A DNA stretch of 64,000 bases from Mytilisepta virgata (taxonomy: Eukaryota > Mollusca > Bivalvia > Mytilida > Mytilidae), in contig CM051518.1 in assembly GCA_028015205.1 (NCBI GenBank), positions 36,608,001 through 36,672,000 of the forward strand. The letters run 5' to 3'. Below are positions 9,250-22,150 of this stretch, piece after piece. Both the position numbers and the translations under genes were made by a program. How positions within the stretch are numbered: position 1 is the first letter of the stretch; every line of letters begins with the position of its first letter. The notes under the pieces are model-generated. The model was not told the origin of the DNA and did no database searches. It saw nothing but the letters and a program-made list of their open reading frames with translations.

Positions 9250-12200
9250 GTTGGTAACAAATTTGAAGTAGATTCGCGATTTTCTTGCCTTGTTACAACA
9301 GAAAAATCATAATACAATTTCTAGAAATAATAACATATATATTTTAACACCGATAAGTAAAAATATAATGATGTATTGTACCATTATTAAAACAAAAACG
9401 GCTACGATGTTTTGTGATTTTAGACCTGGTAATTGTTTGCATTTATTATTGTTAACAATCTGGTATACCAATATTGCTTATTTCTTTTTTTTCTAGATTT
9501 TTAAAGTAGTTGAATAGGAATTTAAATTTTCATAGAATTTATTAATCACAGTATAATAATTGTTCATATTCCTATAGATTTAATTAGTTTTGTTAATCAA
9601 ATGTTTACTCTGTTATTGTGCGACATTTTCAATTTTAAAAACCCAAGTATGTATGTTGCGAAACAGCTCATGCGACAATATAAAACAAGGAATTTCAAAA
9701 TAAATGGAAATGGTGAGCTGTCAAAAGTGGCATAAATCGACTTAAATGTATAAAATACAAAATCGTAAAAAACAACAAATACACTAAAAACTTAAAAATT
9801 ACCCAACGTTTTGACCAATATGGTCTTGATCATGAGCATGTAAAAAATTAAAATAAAAAGGTGTTGACTCTTTAAAACCCAGAGCAAGACTGCTCGTGAT
9901 CAAAACCATATTTGTCGACACGTTGGGTAATTTTTAACTTTTTAGTTTGTTTTTTTTACGATTTTGTATTTTGTTTTGTTCGGCTTTTGTACTTTATACA
10001 TTTAAGTCCTTTTATGCCCCTTTTGACAGCTCACCATTTCTATTTATATTCCTTGTTCTCTATTTTTACTTTTATATGACAAGATTTTATTTTATGTTAC
10101 TGAAGTATTATCGTGTAGTTTTTTAAAGAAAAATCTTTTTTTTATCCACGAATTGATAAAATGAGGATGTCAGCAACATGTAGTTAGTTTAAATGTATTA
10201 TTTTGTTCAATGTTTACAGATGTGACAATGTTAACGGGGCATGCTTCTGTGCAGAAGGAAAAGACAATTGTGATAAAAGTAATTATGATTCTATAAAAAC
10301 GATTTTCATTACGAACAGGAATATTGTATCGTGGTATTGTTGCGATTCTCGGATAGTTTCTCTGACCTTCTAGTTTTTGTCAATTTTTCTTTGGGTTGTT
10401 TGTCGTACAAGATGGCGTACATTTTAGATATAATGTTTTTCCATTTATAATTTTCGTTTAAAACTACATCTACCTGCTGTATTAGTTTAAAATATGCTGT
10501 TTCTTGCTTGTCAAAACTGGTATTATAGAGTGATGAATGTACAAGCTACTTAAACAAAAACAACAACAATCTCAATCTATCAATTTTCAAATTATTCTTG
10601 CCAAGAAAATCATATTCATGTATACATATACAATCCTAACCTGAAGCCATTTGAATGAATATCTGCAAATATTACTTACGTCCTTGTCTGTAACTAGGGT
10701 CACTTGCCTCGCTGGTTGTAACGGCTTTGTCCCCAGTCTCGATCCCAGTCAAACTGGAAAAAGACGACACGAATACGTCACCTTGTTCAGTACTCGGACT
10801 TTATTTTTTATATAACAAACCAGTGGCGTAGCTTGCTTCTTTATAAGGGTAAGGCAATTATTTCCTTATTTTTTAAAAGGACGTGGATAGGTTTTTTATG
10901 GATCGTGTCTGCTTCCTTAATATACAACTTCCCTTTTTATGATCCAATATGATCCTGAGATTGATATATAAGATCCTTCAGAAACTTTATTACCAACAAT
11001 GTAATAAATATTCCTGTTGCAACAAATATTCCAGATAGAATTAAATCTATTTTTGGTTTTTGTTTTAGAGACAGACTTATCAATCACTGACAGTGAAGGT
11101 GAAAACAAAATTGCTGTTGTATTTATTGTTCTGGTAATGATTGTTTTTGTCATCGCAGTATCACTACTGTTTAAACGGTAAGTATAAAACAAAGGAACAG
11201 CTCTCCAGTCTCAATAGTGATGTATTACATAAGTATCCTGGTGATGAAAGAAACACATTTTAGTATTAACCGTTTTTGTTTCTAATTATCTGTCTGGTAT
11301 TCATTTATACTCAGAGTAATTTCTAAAAAGACAACTTAGAAGTAATATGAACAAACCATAATCTATAAGTTTTTAGTTATTTTTATTGGTCATTTGATGT
11401 GTGGTAGCAAATAATATTTTACGCTTATCTAAGACAAAACAAATTTATCAATAAATCAGTTGATTAGTTGTCGATCGGAAGTAAGAACAAATAAGATGTT
11501 CACTGGTAAAAGAGGCGCTCGGCATTCTGAAACGTTGTTGCAAGGGTTCTTTTCAAACACAGAACCATATGTTCTCCTAACGGATAACTAATTTCATATC
11601 TCTATATCGACCAGACCTGGTTGTGTATTAATAACGATTCTACAGTTTGTACTGCCGAAAGGCAGAAGTACAGGTAGCCTGCATCTTCAAATTTAACTGC
11701 ACAATGTATTTCTATACTTCTGCTACCCTAGGGGTTGTAAGAAATAATTCATTAAAGAGATAAAGGAAAAATGTTTTTTTTTATATAAAATAGTTAAATG
11801 TATAGAACCTAAGGGGTATACATGTCTTCAAAAGGATTTAGCTCCTTTTGCTCATTGTGGTATGAATTTGTTAGTAAACGGTGAATTGTTTTTTAATATT
11901 TTCTGATTGAACACAAATAATTAGTGGTGATTCAACAAAATATTATGCATGCTATATTGTGCATCATAATTTTATCAGGAATATTTATTACTTAATTGAT
12001 ATACATATATTTAATTTATAGATATGAACACTGAACATTAAAAAATTTTCACCATGATGAAGACCTCATTGTAGATGTAAGATAAAGAACTTCTATAAAA
12101 ATGGTGTTCCCTTGTTTAAACTTTTGTCGTATATGTAGGGATCTATTGTCAATATTCATTACAAGCGACTGTTTGATTTTATTTATAAATCGTTATATAT

Positions 12201-15200
12201 AACAGTTATTTGTCTGTTAATACTATACTACAGAACAGAAAAAGATAATAAGGAGGATATGACGAAAATACACTTAAAAGTTTCAAAGGTTTTAATATTT
12301 TTCAGACTTCACGTAAAATACAGAAAAGAACAGTTACGAAACGTAACTGAGGACAGTCGAAGAGGTAATTCGACATTTAACATTTGTAAGGATAAGATAA
12401 AGCCGTTGTTTTTATAACTTAAGTCATTTCAACTCGGAATCTAGAAAAAAAACGTATACCGAAAATGACATAATTGACATGTTCGATTTTTTTCTTTTGT
12501 TTCTCCTTCGTTACTCCAATGATTTTTCCTTATACAGCTCAGTTCTTGTATTATTATAAATTCTTCTGTCCTTTGTTTTCGTCCTCATCTATCATTGTCC
12601 ATAGAAATATTATTTTTATCGACTCGTTGTATGTTTCTTACCTTTATAAGAATTATTTACATTTGACATATAACGTTACAATACACCATTGGTTAGTATC
12701 TCCTGTGCATTCATTATTATATTACATGTACTATCAACAGTTTCGGAGTTCAGAATTACTGATGAGTTGTAAATCTACGACATGCAATCATTATGATATA
12801 AACATACCTGTATCTTGTGAATCAAAATGAATAAATGATACTTTAAATTTTTTCTAGATTTTGGGAAATTTTGCATACATATCATGCTCTTTAACTTGTT
12901 GGGTTCATTTATTTTTTCTAGGCTTTCAACAATATCGGAGTTTAGCATAACTGTTAGTCGTAAATAGAAGAAATTCTCATATCTTGTGCTTAAATTATGT
13001 TCATAGAATGTTTATTGCACTATCCATGCCTGTACGTGTCATCCTCGGTATCAGAAATTCAATAACGCCAATCTACGTATAAATGTTGATACTAGCCCTT
13101 CAAAGTCAGTTCATAAGTCGTTAACATTAAAAAAAATAATAAAACGAATATCCACCATTTTTGGTACATGTGAGTTATCTCCCATTTACTGAGTTATCTA
13201 GGCTCTTTGGAGACGATATATTTCATAGTTATTAATGGCCCAATTGTCATTATTCTTCAAAATATTTTTTCTTCATAACCATATCCTCAAAAATCATTAA
13301 TGACACATTTTAAGATATATTTTCCCATATTTTTCAATGTCATATGAAGGCTTCTCAAATTCAATATTTTTAGAAAGAAAAATATGTTAAATACAAGACA
13401 CTTTCTGTCGGGAAAGAAAACGTATGCATACGGGAGACGACTCCAATATACCAAAATAGGGAAAAGAGGCAAATATCCGAGAGTAAATTTATATGCCCGT
13501 CAATTACACATTTTTATGTGAATATAAGCCAAGTTATTTTTTGATTAGTTGATTTTCTGTTTTCAGTAATGTGGTCATATTTTTCCAAGCATAGTCAAAA
13601 ATTTTAAAACTAAAAAAAAAAAATAAAAGTTAAAAGGCTCATTGTTTTGGCTAAATCCCGTTGATCATGTTAATGTAAGATAATGGTCAACAAAGGTGCC
13701 AAGAGATTTAAGGAATGAATAGGAGTACATGTGTAGTACTGCAGTTACCATGTAATTCAGTTGTTTTCTCCCATTTCAATAAAATAAAAATTAAAAGGCC
13801 AACAACTTGTTCACGTAGTAGTTTTAATGAAGTGTTTGACTTTTTCAATTTCATGCAATTTCATCCTTCAGATATTTATTTCCACCAATTTTTTTCTGGA
13901 TACCTGATAATAATATTAATGAACTAGACGGAGGCAGTCAGAAACGACAGCTATACCCTCATTCCAAACATGCTGTATACCTGCGCATCACTTTCACAAT
14001 AATATGTTTGAATATGGGCCCCAATTTTTGAAAATCAAAAGTCTAAAACCTCTAGAAATAAAATGCTTCCGGTGAAAAATAAAAGAGGAATTAATGTCAC
14101 AAGCTTAAAATCACAATTTCAAAATTGAACACCTGTGTGACCCAAGTTTTGAAAAAAGTCTAAATTATAAAAAAAAAACCTTATTGCATTTCTAAATACA
14201 GTGTTTAACAACACTGTATAGAAATGAAAAGCATAAAGGGGAAAAGAAAGAAGACTTTAGATCACAAGCATAAATTCACAAGTTCACGATGCGACCACAA
14301 TGGGTCCTAGGTTTAAACAATCAAAAATCTAAAACCTACATGAAATGTACAATGTATGCCAATGACGTATAGAAACAAAATGCATAAGAGGATTTTAGGT
14401 CGAAAGCTTAATTTCACAGTTTACAAAATTCCGTGGGCCCCAAATATTTTGAAAATTAAAATAATTCTAAAACCTCATTGCACATCTAAAATCAGTGTAT
14501 GACAATACTGTATAGAAATTAATGAATTAAGTTTACAATGAATGAGGAATTTCAGAAAGTGTGACGTACGGACGGATTGACGGACATACAGACGCGGGGG
14601 GGGGGGGGGGGGGGGTAACAATATCCCCGGACTTTCTTCGAGCAAAGATAATAAAGAATGAATGGTTTACTAATATTTAATACAAATAATTTTTAAAAAG
14701 ACTGGAACATTGCAAAAAAGTAGCAAATATGTATATGCAATTTAATTATAAATAAAACGTTGATGTTTAGTAATAATTCAGACAGGCTTTTCTCTGATTA
14801 TATTCTAGAGCTTAAAGTAAGTTTAGATTGGGTTACATACGAGACGAATTTACAATCAGTCGATGCGTTTCATCTAATGTTAATTTATTTTCTATGTTTT
14901 TAAGACGATGGGATATTTTCATGTATTGAATACTACACCAACAAAATATGCCGTTGGAATCAAGGAGATGGCAATTCCACAGAGGACAAGTACGAAGACC
15001 ACTACTCTGATATCAGAGAGTCTGCTATGATAAAAACACTCGACTGCAGAAATTTATCAATGGACTTGGATGGATGTTGTAGTGAAGAATATAACCATTT
15101 GAATCTGAACATGGAATCTAAAAAACAATTCACATCTGATTACGGAAATAACATCTACACAAAAATATCAAACATTCATAGTTGCAGAAATGGAGTTGTG

Positions 15201-15230
15201 CTGCCAAATTATGATCATACTGATATCTAA
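9138..15230 (+). CDS. EGF-like single-pass receptor with tyrosine-motif tail (3' part, 5 exons)
   Basis: Five exons join in phase: 9138-9249, 10220-10278, 11069-11177, 12306-12364 and 14905-15230. The product runs from EGF-like repeats (CPPKAKC, then GACFCAEG) through a hydrophobic TM segment (IAVVFIVLVMIVFVIAV) to a basic stop-transfer (FKRLHVKYRK) and a tail of about 125 aa. The tail has several YxxL/I motifs (YSDI, YNHL, YTKI), plus YGNN, a possible Grb2-type site. This is the layout of MEGF10/Draper/CED-1-like clearance receptors, and a role in recognition or phagocytosis is inferred from it. The N-terminal exons, including any signal peptide, were not found; exon 9138 needs an upstream exon ending in phase 1. 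No second TM or kinase domain is seen. Confidence 0.75.
9673..10075. mobile_element. Foldback/MITE-like long inverted repeat (~400 bp)
   Basis: The left arm (9673-9835) and right arm (about 9895-10075) are inverted copies. Both contain the block AATGGTGAGCTGTCAAAAG (or its complement) and TTACCCAACGT, with a short spacer between. It has no coding capacity and lies in the intron between the two EGF exons. Confidence 0.75.
10220..10278 (+). CDS. Exon: remainder of EGF-like domain
   Basis: Acceptor TTTACAG, donor GTAATT. It reads CDNVNGACFCAEGKDNCDK after joining, so the C-x-C and terminal Cys of the EGF module are completed. The phases in (2) and out (1) match the neighbouring exons. Confidence 0.75.
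11069..11177 (+). CDS. Exon: transmembrane segment
   Basis: Acceptor TTTTAG, donor GTAAGT. A short acidic linker (DLSITDSEGENK) leads into a 21-residue hydrophobic helix and then FKR. This makes the protein type I, with the EGF repeats outside. Confidence 0.8.
12306..12364 (+). CDS. Exon: juxtamembrane basic segment
   Basis: Acceptor TTTTTCAG, donor GTAATT. It reads LHVKYRKEQLRNVTEDSRR, a basic, cytosolic juxtamembrane stretch. The phases agree on both sides. Confidence 0.7.
13925..14640 (+). mobile_element. Pearl-type non-autonomous element with core repeats and GGAC microsatellite
   Basis: Starts near GGAGGCAGTCAGAAAC. It contains about four degenerate ~150-bp units, each with GGGCCCCAA...TTTTGAAAAT and an 'AAACCT(T)ATTGCA' block. 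It ends in GACGGACGGATTGACGGAC and a poly-G run (about 14596-14615), then CAATATCCCCGGAC. Related arrays occur at 48350-48600 and 56750-59540. The core-repeat-plus-microsatellite design matches pearl/HINE elements of bivalves. Confidence 0.6.
14905..15230 (+). CDS. Terminal exon: cytoplasmic tail with YxxL/I motifs
   Basis: Acceptor TTTTTAAG; stop TAA at 15228-15230. The tail carries YSDI, YNHL, YGNN and YTKI and ends in YDHTDI. The last two YxxL/I motifs are about 18 residues apart, wider than a canonical ITAM. No classic AATAAA lies close downstream. Confidence 0.75.
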
Positions 15231-15759
15231 ATGAATGCAAAAAAAAAAACGAAATTGTTAAACCAATATGTAAATATATGTACTGTATTATATTATTTTG
15301 AAAAATTTTGTCATCAATATGTAACATGCATGAGGTTTTTTTTGTTTTTTATCTATCCTTATGCTGTTATTATTTCACCCATCTGAAAAGAAATGTTTTC
15401 ATCAGTATACATAAAGAACAAAACACTTAAACCAGCCCCACACGGGACGAGTTCAATATCAAGAAACTATATTCAACAAATTGGAAAAGATCAGTATATC
15501 GTTACCAGATGAAATGAAATCATGCATGTATTTTTCAATTTTTTGTCTATTTCCAGGATAACTGAATTCTGGCGTGACAACTGAATGTATTGCTATTATG
15601 TCCGTTTTCCATATCATTACTGTAGAGTTAAGTCTGTGTGATAATTATAAGCTAAAAGGCATATTACCAAACGATCCTAATTACCACAAACCGCAGATTC
15701 AGTGACAATTTTAAATTTACAAAGACCATCTATTTTGATTTGGTGGATTAAACACCCAT

Positions 15760-16110
15760 AAGGACCCCCCCCCCCCCCCCCCGCAAATATCCATCAATGA
15801 ATGCGTCTTATAATAGCGACTAAGAATATATTGGTTATAGGATGGGGATCGAAAGGGTTTCCAAATTAAAGAAACAAAAGTTTTTGAGGGGCATTAATAG
15901 GGAATAACGATATGCATCGATGAATGCATCTTTCGGAAGAAGTAAAAATATATATGGTTATAGGGTGGGGTCGCTAAGGTTTCAAAGTTCCGGAAAGATA
16001 AATCTATTTTGAGGGGGTGGGATATACAGCCCAAGGGAATCCCTCAATATACATCAATGATTGTGTCTTTGGTTGCGTGAATATACACACAAAATAAACC
16101 AATGAACTAA
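15760..16110 (+). repeat. Three degenerate ~125-135-bp tandem units with poly-C tract
   Basis: CATCAATGAATG-like blocks recur near 15790, 15914 and 16049, each followed by a GGTTATAG(G)(A/G)TGGG segment. A C17 run precedes the first. The rest of 15231-16975 shows no gene. Confidence 0.5.
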
Positions 16111-16975
16111 TACTAACATATACAGTTATAGTGTTGGGATCTCAAGGGTTATAGACATGGGCCGCGCGGATTTTCTTATTGTCTAAGGTTACTGAATCTG
16201 ACCTATATTTGTAAATTGATTAAAAAACTTAAATAGGCTACAGTTACAACACCCTGCCTTAGCCCAACTTCAAATGTGTAAAAACTCTGTCATTTAATCC
16301 CCAACCTTCCCACACAATACAATCATTTTTATGTATATATATATATTGTGGATAGCAAAACTTCATAGAATGTTTAATATACATGTACATAGATTTCAGT
16401 ACTCTATAAAAAAAACTATTAATATTATGATTATGTAGCTTGTACATGATACCCTTTGTCAAATGCTTTGCGGAAATCCATAAAGCATGCATATCAATAT
16501 ACTGATGTATTAAGTGTGCTGAAATATAAATGAGTATTGTGAACATTTACCAAACAAGGTAGTATAAACTTTGAACTACAATAAATATGTCTGTCTTAGC
16601 ATGTGTCACTTTTTAAAGCAACTATACATTAACATCGAATAAGGCAAGAAAAATATTGTAAAAAAATTAAATATCTTAATTGTCAATAACAATGATGAGA
16701 AGTATTTCTACCATCCGCGATTGTATCCACGACCAATTCAGCTCTATCTCTATTGCCAGTGTCAGGTTGTTATGTTCGGTTTGATCGCAGGAGTAAGTTT
16801 AGGTAAATTTAATACCTTGTCAACTGCATCTTGAATATCGGAGGCAAGTACAACAGTTCCATTTGTTGATAAGTGAAATCCATCCTGACCAATTTATCGT
16901 TGCAGAGGCCCCTCCTTGTATTACTGTTGTCACAAAATGACACTGTATTGTCTCCTCATCATGGTGTTGCTTTAT

Positions 16976-17437
16976 GAAGGGCCGTTCGGGTCATAATTCA
17001 TTTTGTTACACGTACGCTAGAGGTACGCGTAACAGGTCGTTCACGTACCATGGAGGTATACGTAACACTTTGTTCAAGTAACCTATAGGTACACATAACA
17101 CTTTGTTCACGTTCCTAGAGGTGCGCGTAACAGTTTGTTCACATACCCTAGAGGTACACGTAACTGTTTGTTCGCGTATGCGGAATAACCTTTATACCCT
17201 TTGCACAATGAATTCGTCTGCTGGAGAATATGCACACGTGAACAAACAGTTACGTGTACCTCTAGGAACGTGAACAAAGTGTTAAGTGTGCCTCTAGGGT
17301 ACGTGAACAAAGTGTTACGTGTACCTCTAGGTTACGTGAACAAAGTGTTACGTGTACCTCTAGGGTACGTGAACGACCTGTTACGCGAACCTCTAGCGTA
17401 CGTGTAACAAAATGAATTATGACCCGAACGGCCCTTC
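16976..17437. mobile_element. Palindromic foldback element with internal ~40-bp subrepeats
   Basis: GAAGGGCCGTTCGGGTCAT at the left end is exactly mirrored by ATGACCCGAACGGCCCTTC at the right end. Each ~200-bp arm is built of four to five units of about 40 bp carrying CCTAGAGGTACACGTAACA or its complement. The spacer is about 60 bp. Total length is 462 bp. It has no coding capacity, and no clear target duplication is seen. Confidence 0.85.
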
Positions 17438-18765
17438 ACTGTTAAGATGTTTTGGTTTTAGTACCATGGAGGTAAAGAAGTTGTGAAAATAATTAATATA
17501 GATTGGTTATATAATATTTTCCATTAACGTTTAGTAGGAAACTTTAAAGTCATTATTATGCATTATTGTAATTGTGTTTATATACACGTACCAATATCAA
17601 ACATAATAAGATTTAATTGCTGTGTCGTAGTACAGTAAGTATCTCTACTAAGGGAATGTCATTGTTAGACTGCACTACGATTACTACCTAGATATTTTGC
17701 TTCATCATATTTTTATTTTTAATATTTTATTAAAATATGGCCGTCCATAAGTTAATGTGAATGCGCAAAATAACTTTAAGATGTTTAGAAACATTATGAG
17801 AATTCTTTGAACTGTGAAGAAATGAATATTTAAAAACAACCCAAAATTATCTTTTCTAATAATTATCTGTTGATTTTAAAACAAAGGGTTATTCAGACAT
17901 TTGTAGGATTTTCAGGTCGTTATTTAAACAAGAAAATGCAATTTACGTACACGAGTAAACAAACTGTGTCTTAATTAAACGTCTTTTGCAATTTCTTTTA
18001 ATGGAATAAAACAGAAATGGCACACTCTTCATGTTCTTTGCTGCAGAATGGGGGGAGTGGAGAGGATGAAATGGTTGGGCAAAAACACGTTTTAGGACTT
18101 CGATTTTAAGTTGTCGAGGTACACAATGATTTAAAGTGAATGGTGCCTTAAGTTTACGTGAAATGTTAGAATTAAAGTAACTGATGGCCAAGGAATTATT
18201 TTTAAAATTTTAAAATTGTATTAATTACTTGCAAATTAAGTAATGATTAAGTAACAGATATTTGTTTAAATAGTTTAATTTAATTTTTTACATTGTTATA
18301 GAAAATAATGCACATTGAGCCCAAGAAATAGGAGTTTATTTTATTTACAAATATAAAGGTAAATTTCAATGAGATATTTATTTGAAACATAGTCTTGACT
18401 TTATTGTGATGCCTATCAAATTTTCCATTGTTACAGTTATTCTGATGAGGGTTGTGTATTTAATTTTGCATGAATTTCTGTGGATTTTTATGTTTATTTC
18501 GTTGATAATTTTATTAAATAGTTTCGGACTAAACTTGAATGGAAAGTATCGTATAGCAATCTGTATTAATTATTTGCATGGTCAGTAACATACATTTGTA
18601 CATTTTGATGTGTCCTGAACTGTTTTCAAGCTATATTGTAAGACTGTAAGTGGAATTATTATACTTTACTATAACAACTATCGGTAAAATAACGTTTTTA
18701 GTGTGCAAATCAAATAACTCAGTTTCTCAGTTTCTCAGTTTTTCTCCACCAGCGGGAAATGACCA
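17438..18765. other. No gene seen
   Basis: AT-rich sequence without splice-consistent coding segments. A hydrophobic open frame at 18382-18588 has no convincing signal-peptide exon structure. Confidence 0.4.
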
Positions 18766-19005
18766 GTTATCTTGCTCTAGTCGATTCACACGATAATCAA
18801 TGAGAGCAAGATAACTCTCGAGAGAGAATCGACGAGAGCGCATTAACTGATGTTGTGTCCAGGAGTTTAGTTCAGTATAATAATAATGTTATGGCCTTCA
18901 GAAGGCGGTAACATCCATAATTATTAAATCTCGAAAGGGTTATTTTCCCTCGATTTAATAATTATGTATATTACCTTCTTCTGAAGGTTATAATTGTATA
19001 TTATG
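18766..19005. repeat. Two adjacent imperfect hairpins
   Basis: GTTATCTTGCTCT (about 18766) pairs with AGAGCAAGATAAC (about 18807). Next to it, 18880-19003 is an imperfect palindrome: CCTTCAGAAGGCGGTAA...ATAATTATTAAATC faces GATTTAATAATTAT...TTACCTTCTTCTGAAGG. Confidence 0.65.
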
Positions 19006-19320
19006 AAAATGTTATTTGCGTTGGAGCTGTGGCGTATCGTCATCGACCTAATAAGCTTAAGTTTATTTGACCCCTTTATTTAGCCTCTACATCGGCTCAG
19101 AAAAGGAGGCTAGTTTAAAAGGAATCAAATGTTTAATCAAACCATAAAATGCCCAAAAATGCCAAGGCAGTGGATATTTAGTTAGTTAAAGGACTCATTT
19201 ACAGTACGTAGCTTTTCAAAGTTTGGTCACTAGCGTATATGACGTACTTCAACCCATAATGCATTGTACGCAAACACTTATTAAATATTTATTTATCTTT
19301 TGTATTTTTTATTGTAATTT

Positions 19321-19354
<34 letters not shown>

Positions 19355-22150
19355 TTGTTGATATCTTTAAAATTTCAAGCGATTATATTTTACATAAATA
19401 TTACGTGGTCTTTAAAACTAAACGAAAGTTTTCGATTCGGTAAGTCTTTTTCACATCGTCTGTTCTTAATAATGTTTTTTATACTGCACATTGTTTATTG
19501 ACTCCCATAATCATATTTATCAAAACATTCATTTTAATACATATTTCTGTAGATCATGCAGTGTTTAGAAGCCATCAATCCTTAGATATGTACGAAATGG
19601 GAATGGTCAATAATGACATGCCGATCAATTAGCCCATCGAATCGGCAAACCTAAAGACGAATTAAGAATATGAGCGCCTACTCCCTTATCCATTCGGACC
19701 TTCTAGTTTGAGAAAGACTGTATAAAAGATTTTCCAGTATGGTTAACCGTACAGTGACTGATACCACTGTTTAAAACAAAAACATTTTATTTATCTGTTT
19801 CATTCTTTTTTCAGGTACCAAACCTTCGTGATATATTGAAAATGCTTTGCTTCCAGGGTGAACATTTTGTAATTTCATAAGTTTTAAGAAGCCAATATAA
19901 AAAAGTACTTCACTGAATGCATGTAACTTAAGTGTGTATCATTCGTCCTTGACAATTTGAGTAATACGTCAAATTCTTCATTTGCATAATCAATAGCAAC
20001 ATATGTTACAGTAATATAAAAATATTTTACATAATTTTCAACTACAGGATGTATTTTATTAGGTGAGTGATTTTTTTTCTTTGTTTGTTTATATATTGTT
20101 TCAAGTTTTTTCATCAGATGCATCCAATATCGCAATACAAGTTCTATAATATTATAGATTAGGGACTGAAATTTGAAGGAGAGAAGAACATGTGATCTGT
20201 CTTGTACAGGGTGTGACCTGTTTGTGGATTGGATTAAAATGACAAGAGATATTGGGTTGATGTTGATGAAACAACAACAATTAAAAATTAAACAAAAAGA
20301 AACACTGGAAATGTGGCCATATTGTACCACGGTAATTGTGTCCATATTGCAATGCGATTCTGAAACTGATTGTGACAAATGATTTTTTGCTATACAATAA
20401 ACGACAAAATGGATAACAGGAAAGGTCAACAATGACATACCAATCACACAAACATGAACAAAACAAAACAATGAATCAGGATTGGTTAAACAGATTTCAT
20501 GGGTACCCACACCCCCTCCCCTTATCTATCCTGAGACTCTGGTGTATAAAAACACTATAAAAAACCAATGCAGTATGTGGTGACGTAATATTTTACACAA
20601 AAGGGAATAAATCATTTAATCCTCTCCACAAAATTTGTAAAAGGCAATATACTATTATGACTAAAGGAAACAAAAGTTTCAATGATATTCTAGAAAACTG
20701 GGTGAATTGCCGTTAATGTGGAATACATAGTACTGTCTCAATGATAAATATCGACAAAAGAAGCCAAATGTCAGAGGCAAAAGTCCATATGATCAGAAGC
20801 TAAAAACAAGGCCATTTCGTGAGACTTCGGGGTTTCTTGATACCCAATATGCTAACACGTGTATTCAGTTATATATAATATGAATTGAAAAAAGCAATTT
20901 GAATGGTCGATCATGTCAGAATGTACTGTTTAACCTACTTTGGGCACTTTCGTATTCCTTTGCAGTCCGCCATTTAAATATTCCTGAGCTGAATAAGTTG
21001 TTCAAATGACTTTAAAGGCATTTTTCATGGATTGTGTGACAACCGGGAATTGGAAATGATGCATCTGCAGCCATTTAACTGTAATGTACAAACAGTCATT
21101 TCACTGTAATGTACAAAAGCGTAATTGTCGTTAAATCATTTTAACATAATTGAAATAATTTACAGTATATTTGTTACAGCTAACTATCGACGAATGCAGA
21201 GTTATTGTCTACATGATGGTCGCTGTGATTAAATACAAGTACCTTACAGTATACCATACGGTAGTGTCACATTTTAAATGTAAATTTACTTAGTACAAGA
21301 AAACTGGGGAACCCAAGTGACATCCAAAAATCTTACATCCAGAGACAGCGACAAAACCGAGATGGGAAAGGAAGAGAGTAAACAAACAACAGACAACCAA
21401 TACAAAAAGCTAACAAAAAATGATGAGCAACATCGACTCACAAAAAACTTGGGGCGAATTCGGGTGGTGCGAATAGAAAACAGTTCCTCCCTCTTATAAG
21501 ATGTGCTATCTAATATTACTTTATATATGTACATAATATAAATTAGTCTTAGTATTTTGCTGTTAAATTCAATTCAAAGAGCAAAAGGTTGCTGACTTGA
21601 AATTTGGCAACAATTTTCTTTTTGACCAAATGACAGCTGGCGATAGATATTATACATTTTTTTCATAATTTAAGCCATTAGACACAGTTTTCCCTGTCGT
21701 AATTTCAACAAATGAATTCAACCTCAGACTACTATAACACTAGTCTCAGATTCAACTAACTTTTTTAATCAAGTCCCAAAGAGATAATCGTTTTACACGG
21801 AATTTTCAAGTAAAAATACATAACCCATCATTTCAGATTCTCTTTTATTTGGTTACACCAAATATTCAAAAAATGAATGAAAAATATTTGAAATAAGGGT
21901 TTTCCAACTTTTGGATAAGTTTGAGCTTTTTTTTTAAATCTTGTAATGCATGTAAATCCCCCATTCAGAAGCATATAATATAACTTTTAAAACAACATGA
22001 ATATATATTTGTCTTTTCCTGGACGACATGGATAATTAACCAACAAATCATTTAATTCTTACTATTTTAGCATTTATACTATGAAATTGAAAAAATCCAC
22101 CGCATGAACTGCGACTTCAAGACACATAGATACATATAGGGTGAACATGA
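19006..22150. other. No gene seen; poly-T tract at ~19322-19353
   Basis: AT-rich, with a 32-bp T run. The longest open frame (19884-20510, minus) shows no domain and contains low-complexity Lys/Asn stretches. A fragment at 21290-21530 resembles dispersed repeat sequence. Confidence 0.4.

Noticed and set aside
9254..9259. GTAACA as donor of the first EGF exon
   Set aside because: Using it shifts the next exon into a frame with an immediate TGA; the GT at 9250 keeps the EGF cysteines in frame.
10824..10840. CAGTGGCGTAGC, a hAT-like terminal motif
   Set aside because: No matching inverted end or target duplication found nearby.
12731..12960. Two similar CAACAxTxTCGGAGTT segments as possible duplicated exons
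   Set aside because: Both contain stops in every useful frame, and the flanking exons already join in phase without them.
18382..18588. Hydrophobic frame as signal-peptide exon of the Cys-rich gene
   Set aside because: Does not end at a phase-1 donor and has no typical signal-peptide pattern.
19884..20510. 208-codon open frame on the minus strand
   Set aside because: No domain, low-complexity Lys/Asn and hydrophobic runs, overlaps dispersed-repeat sequence; probably chance in AT-rich DNA.
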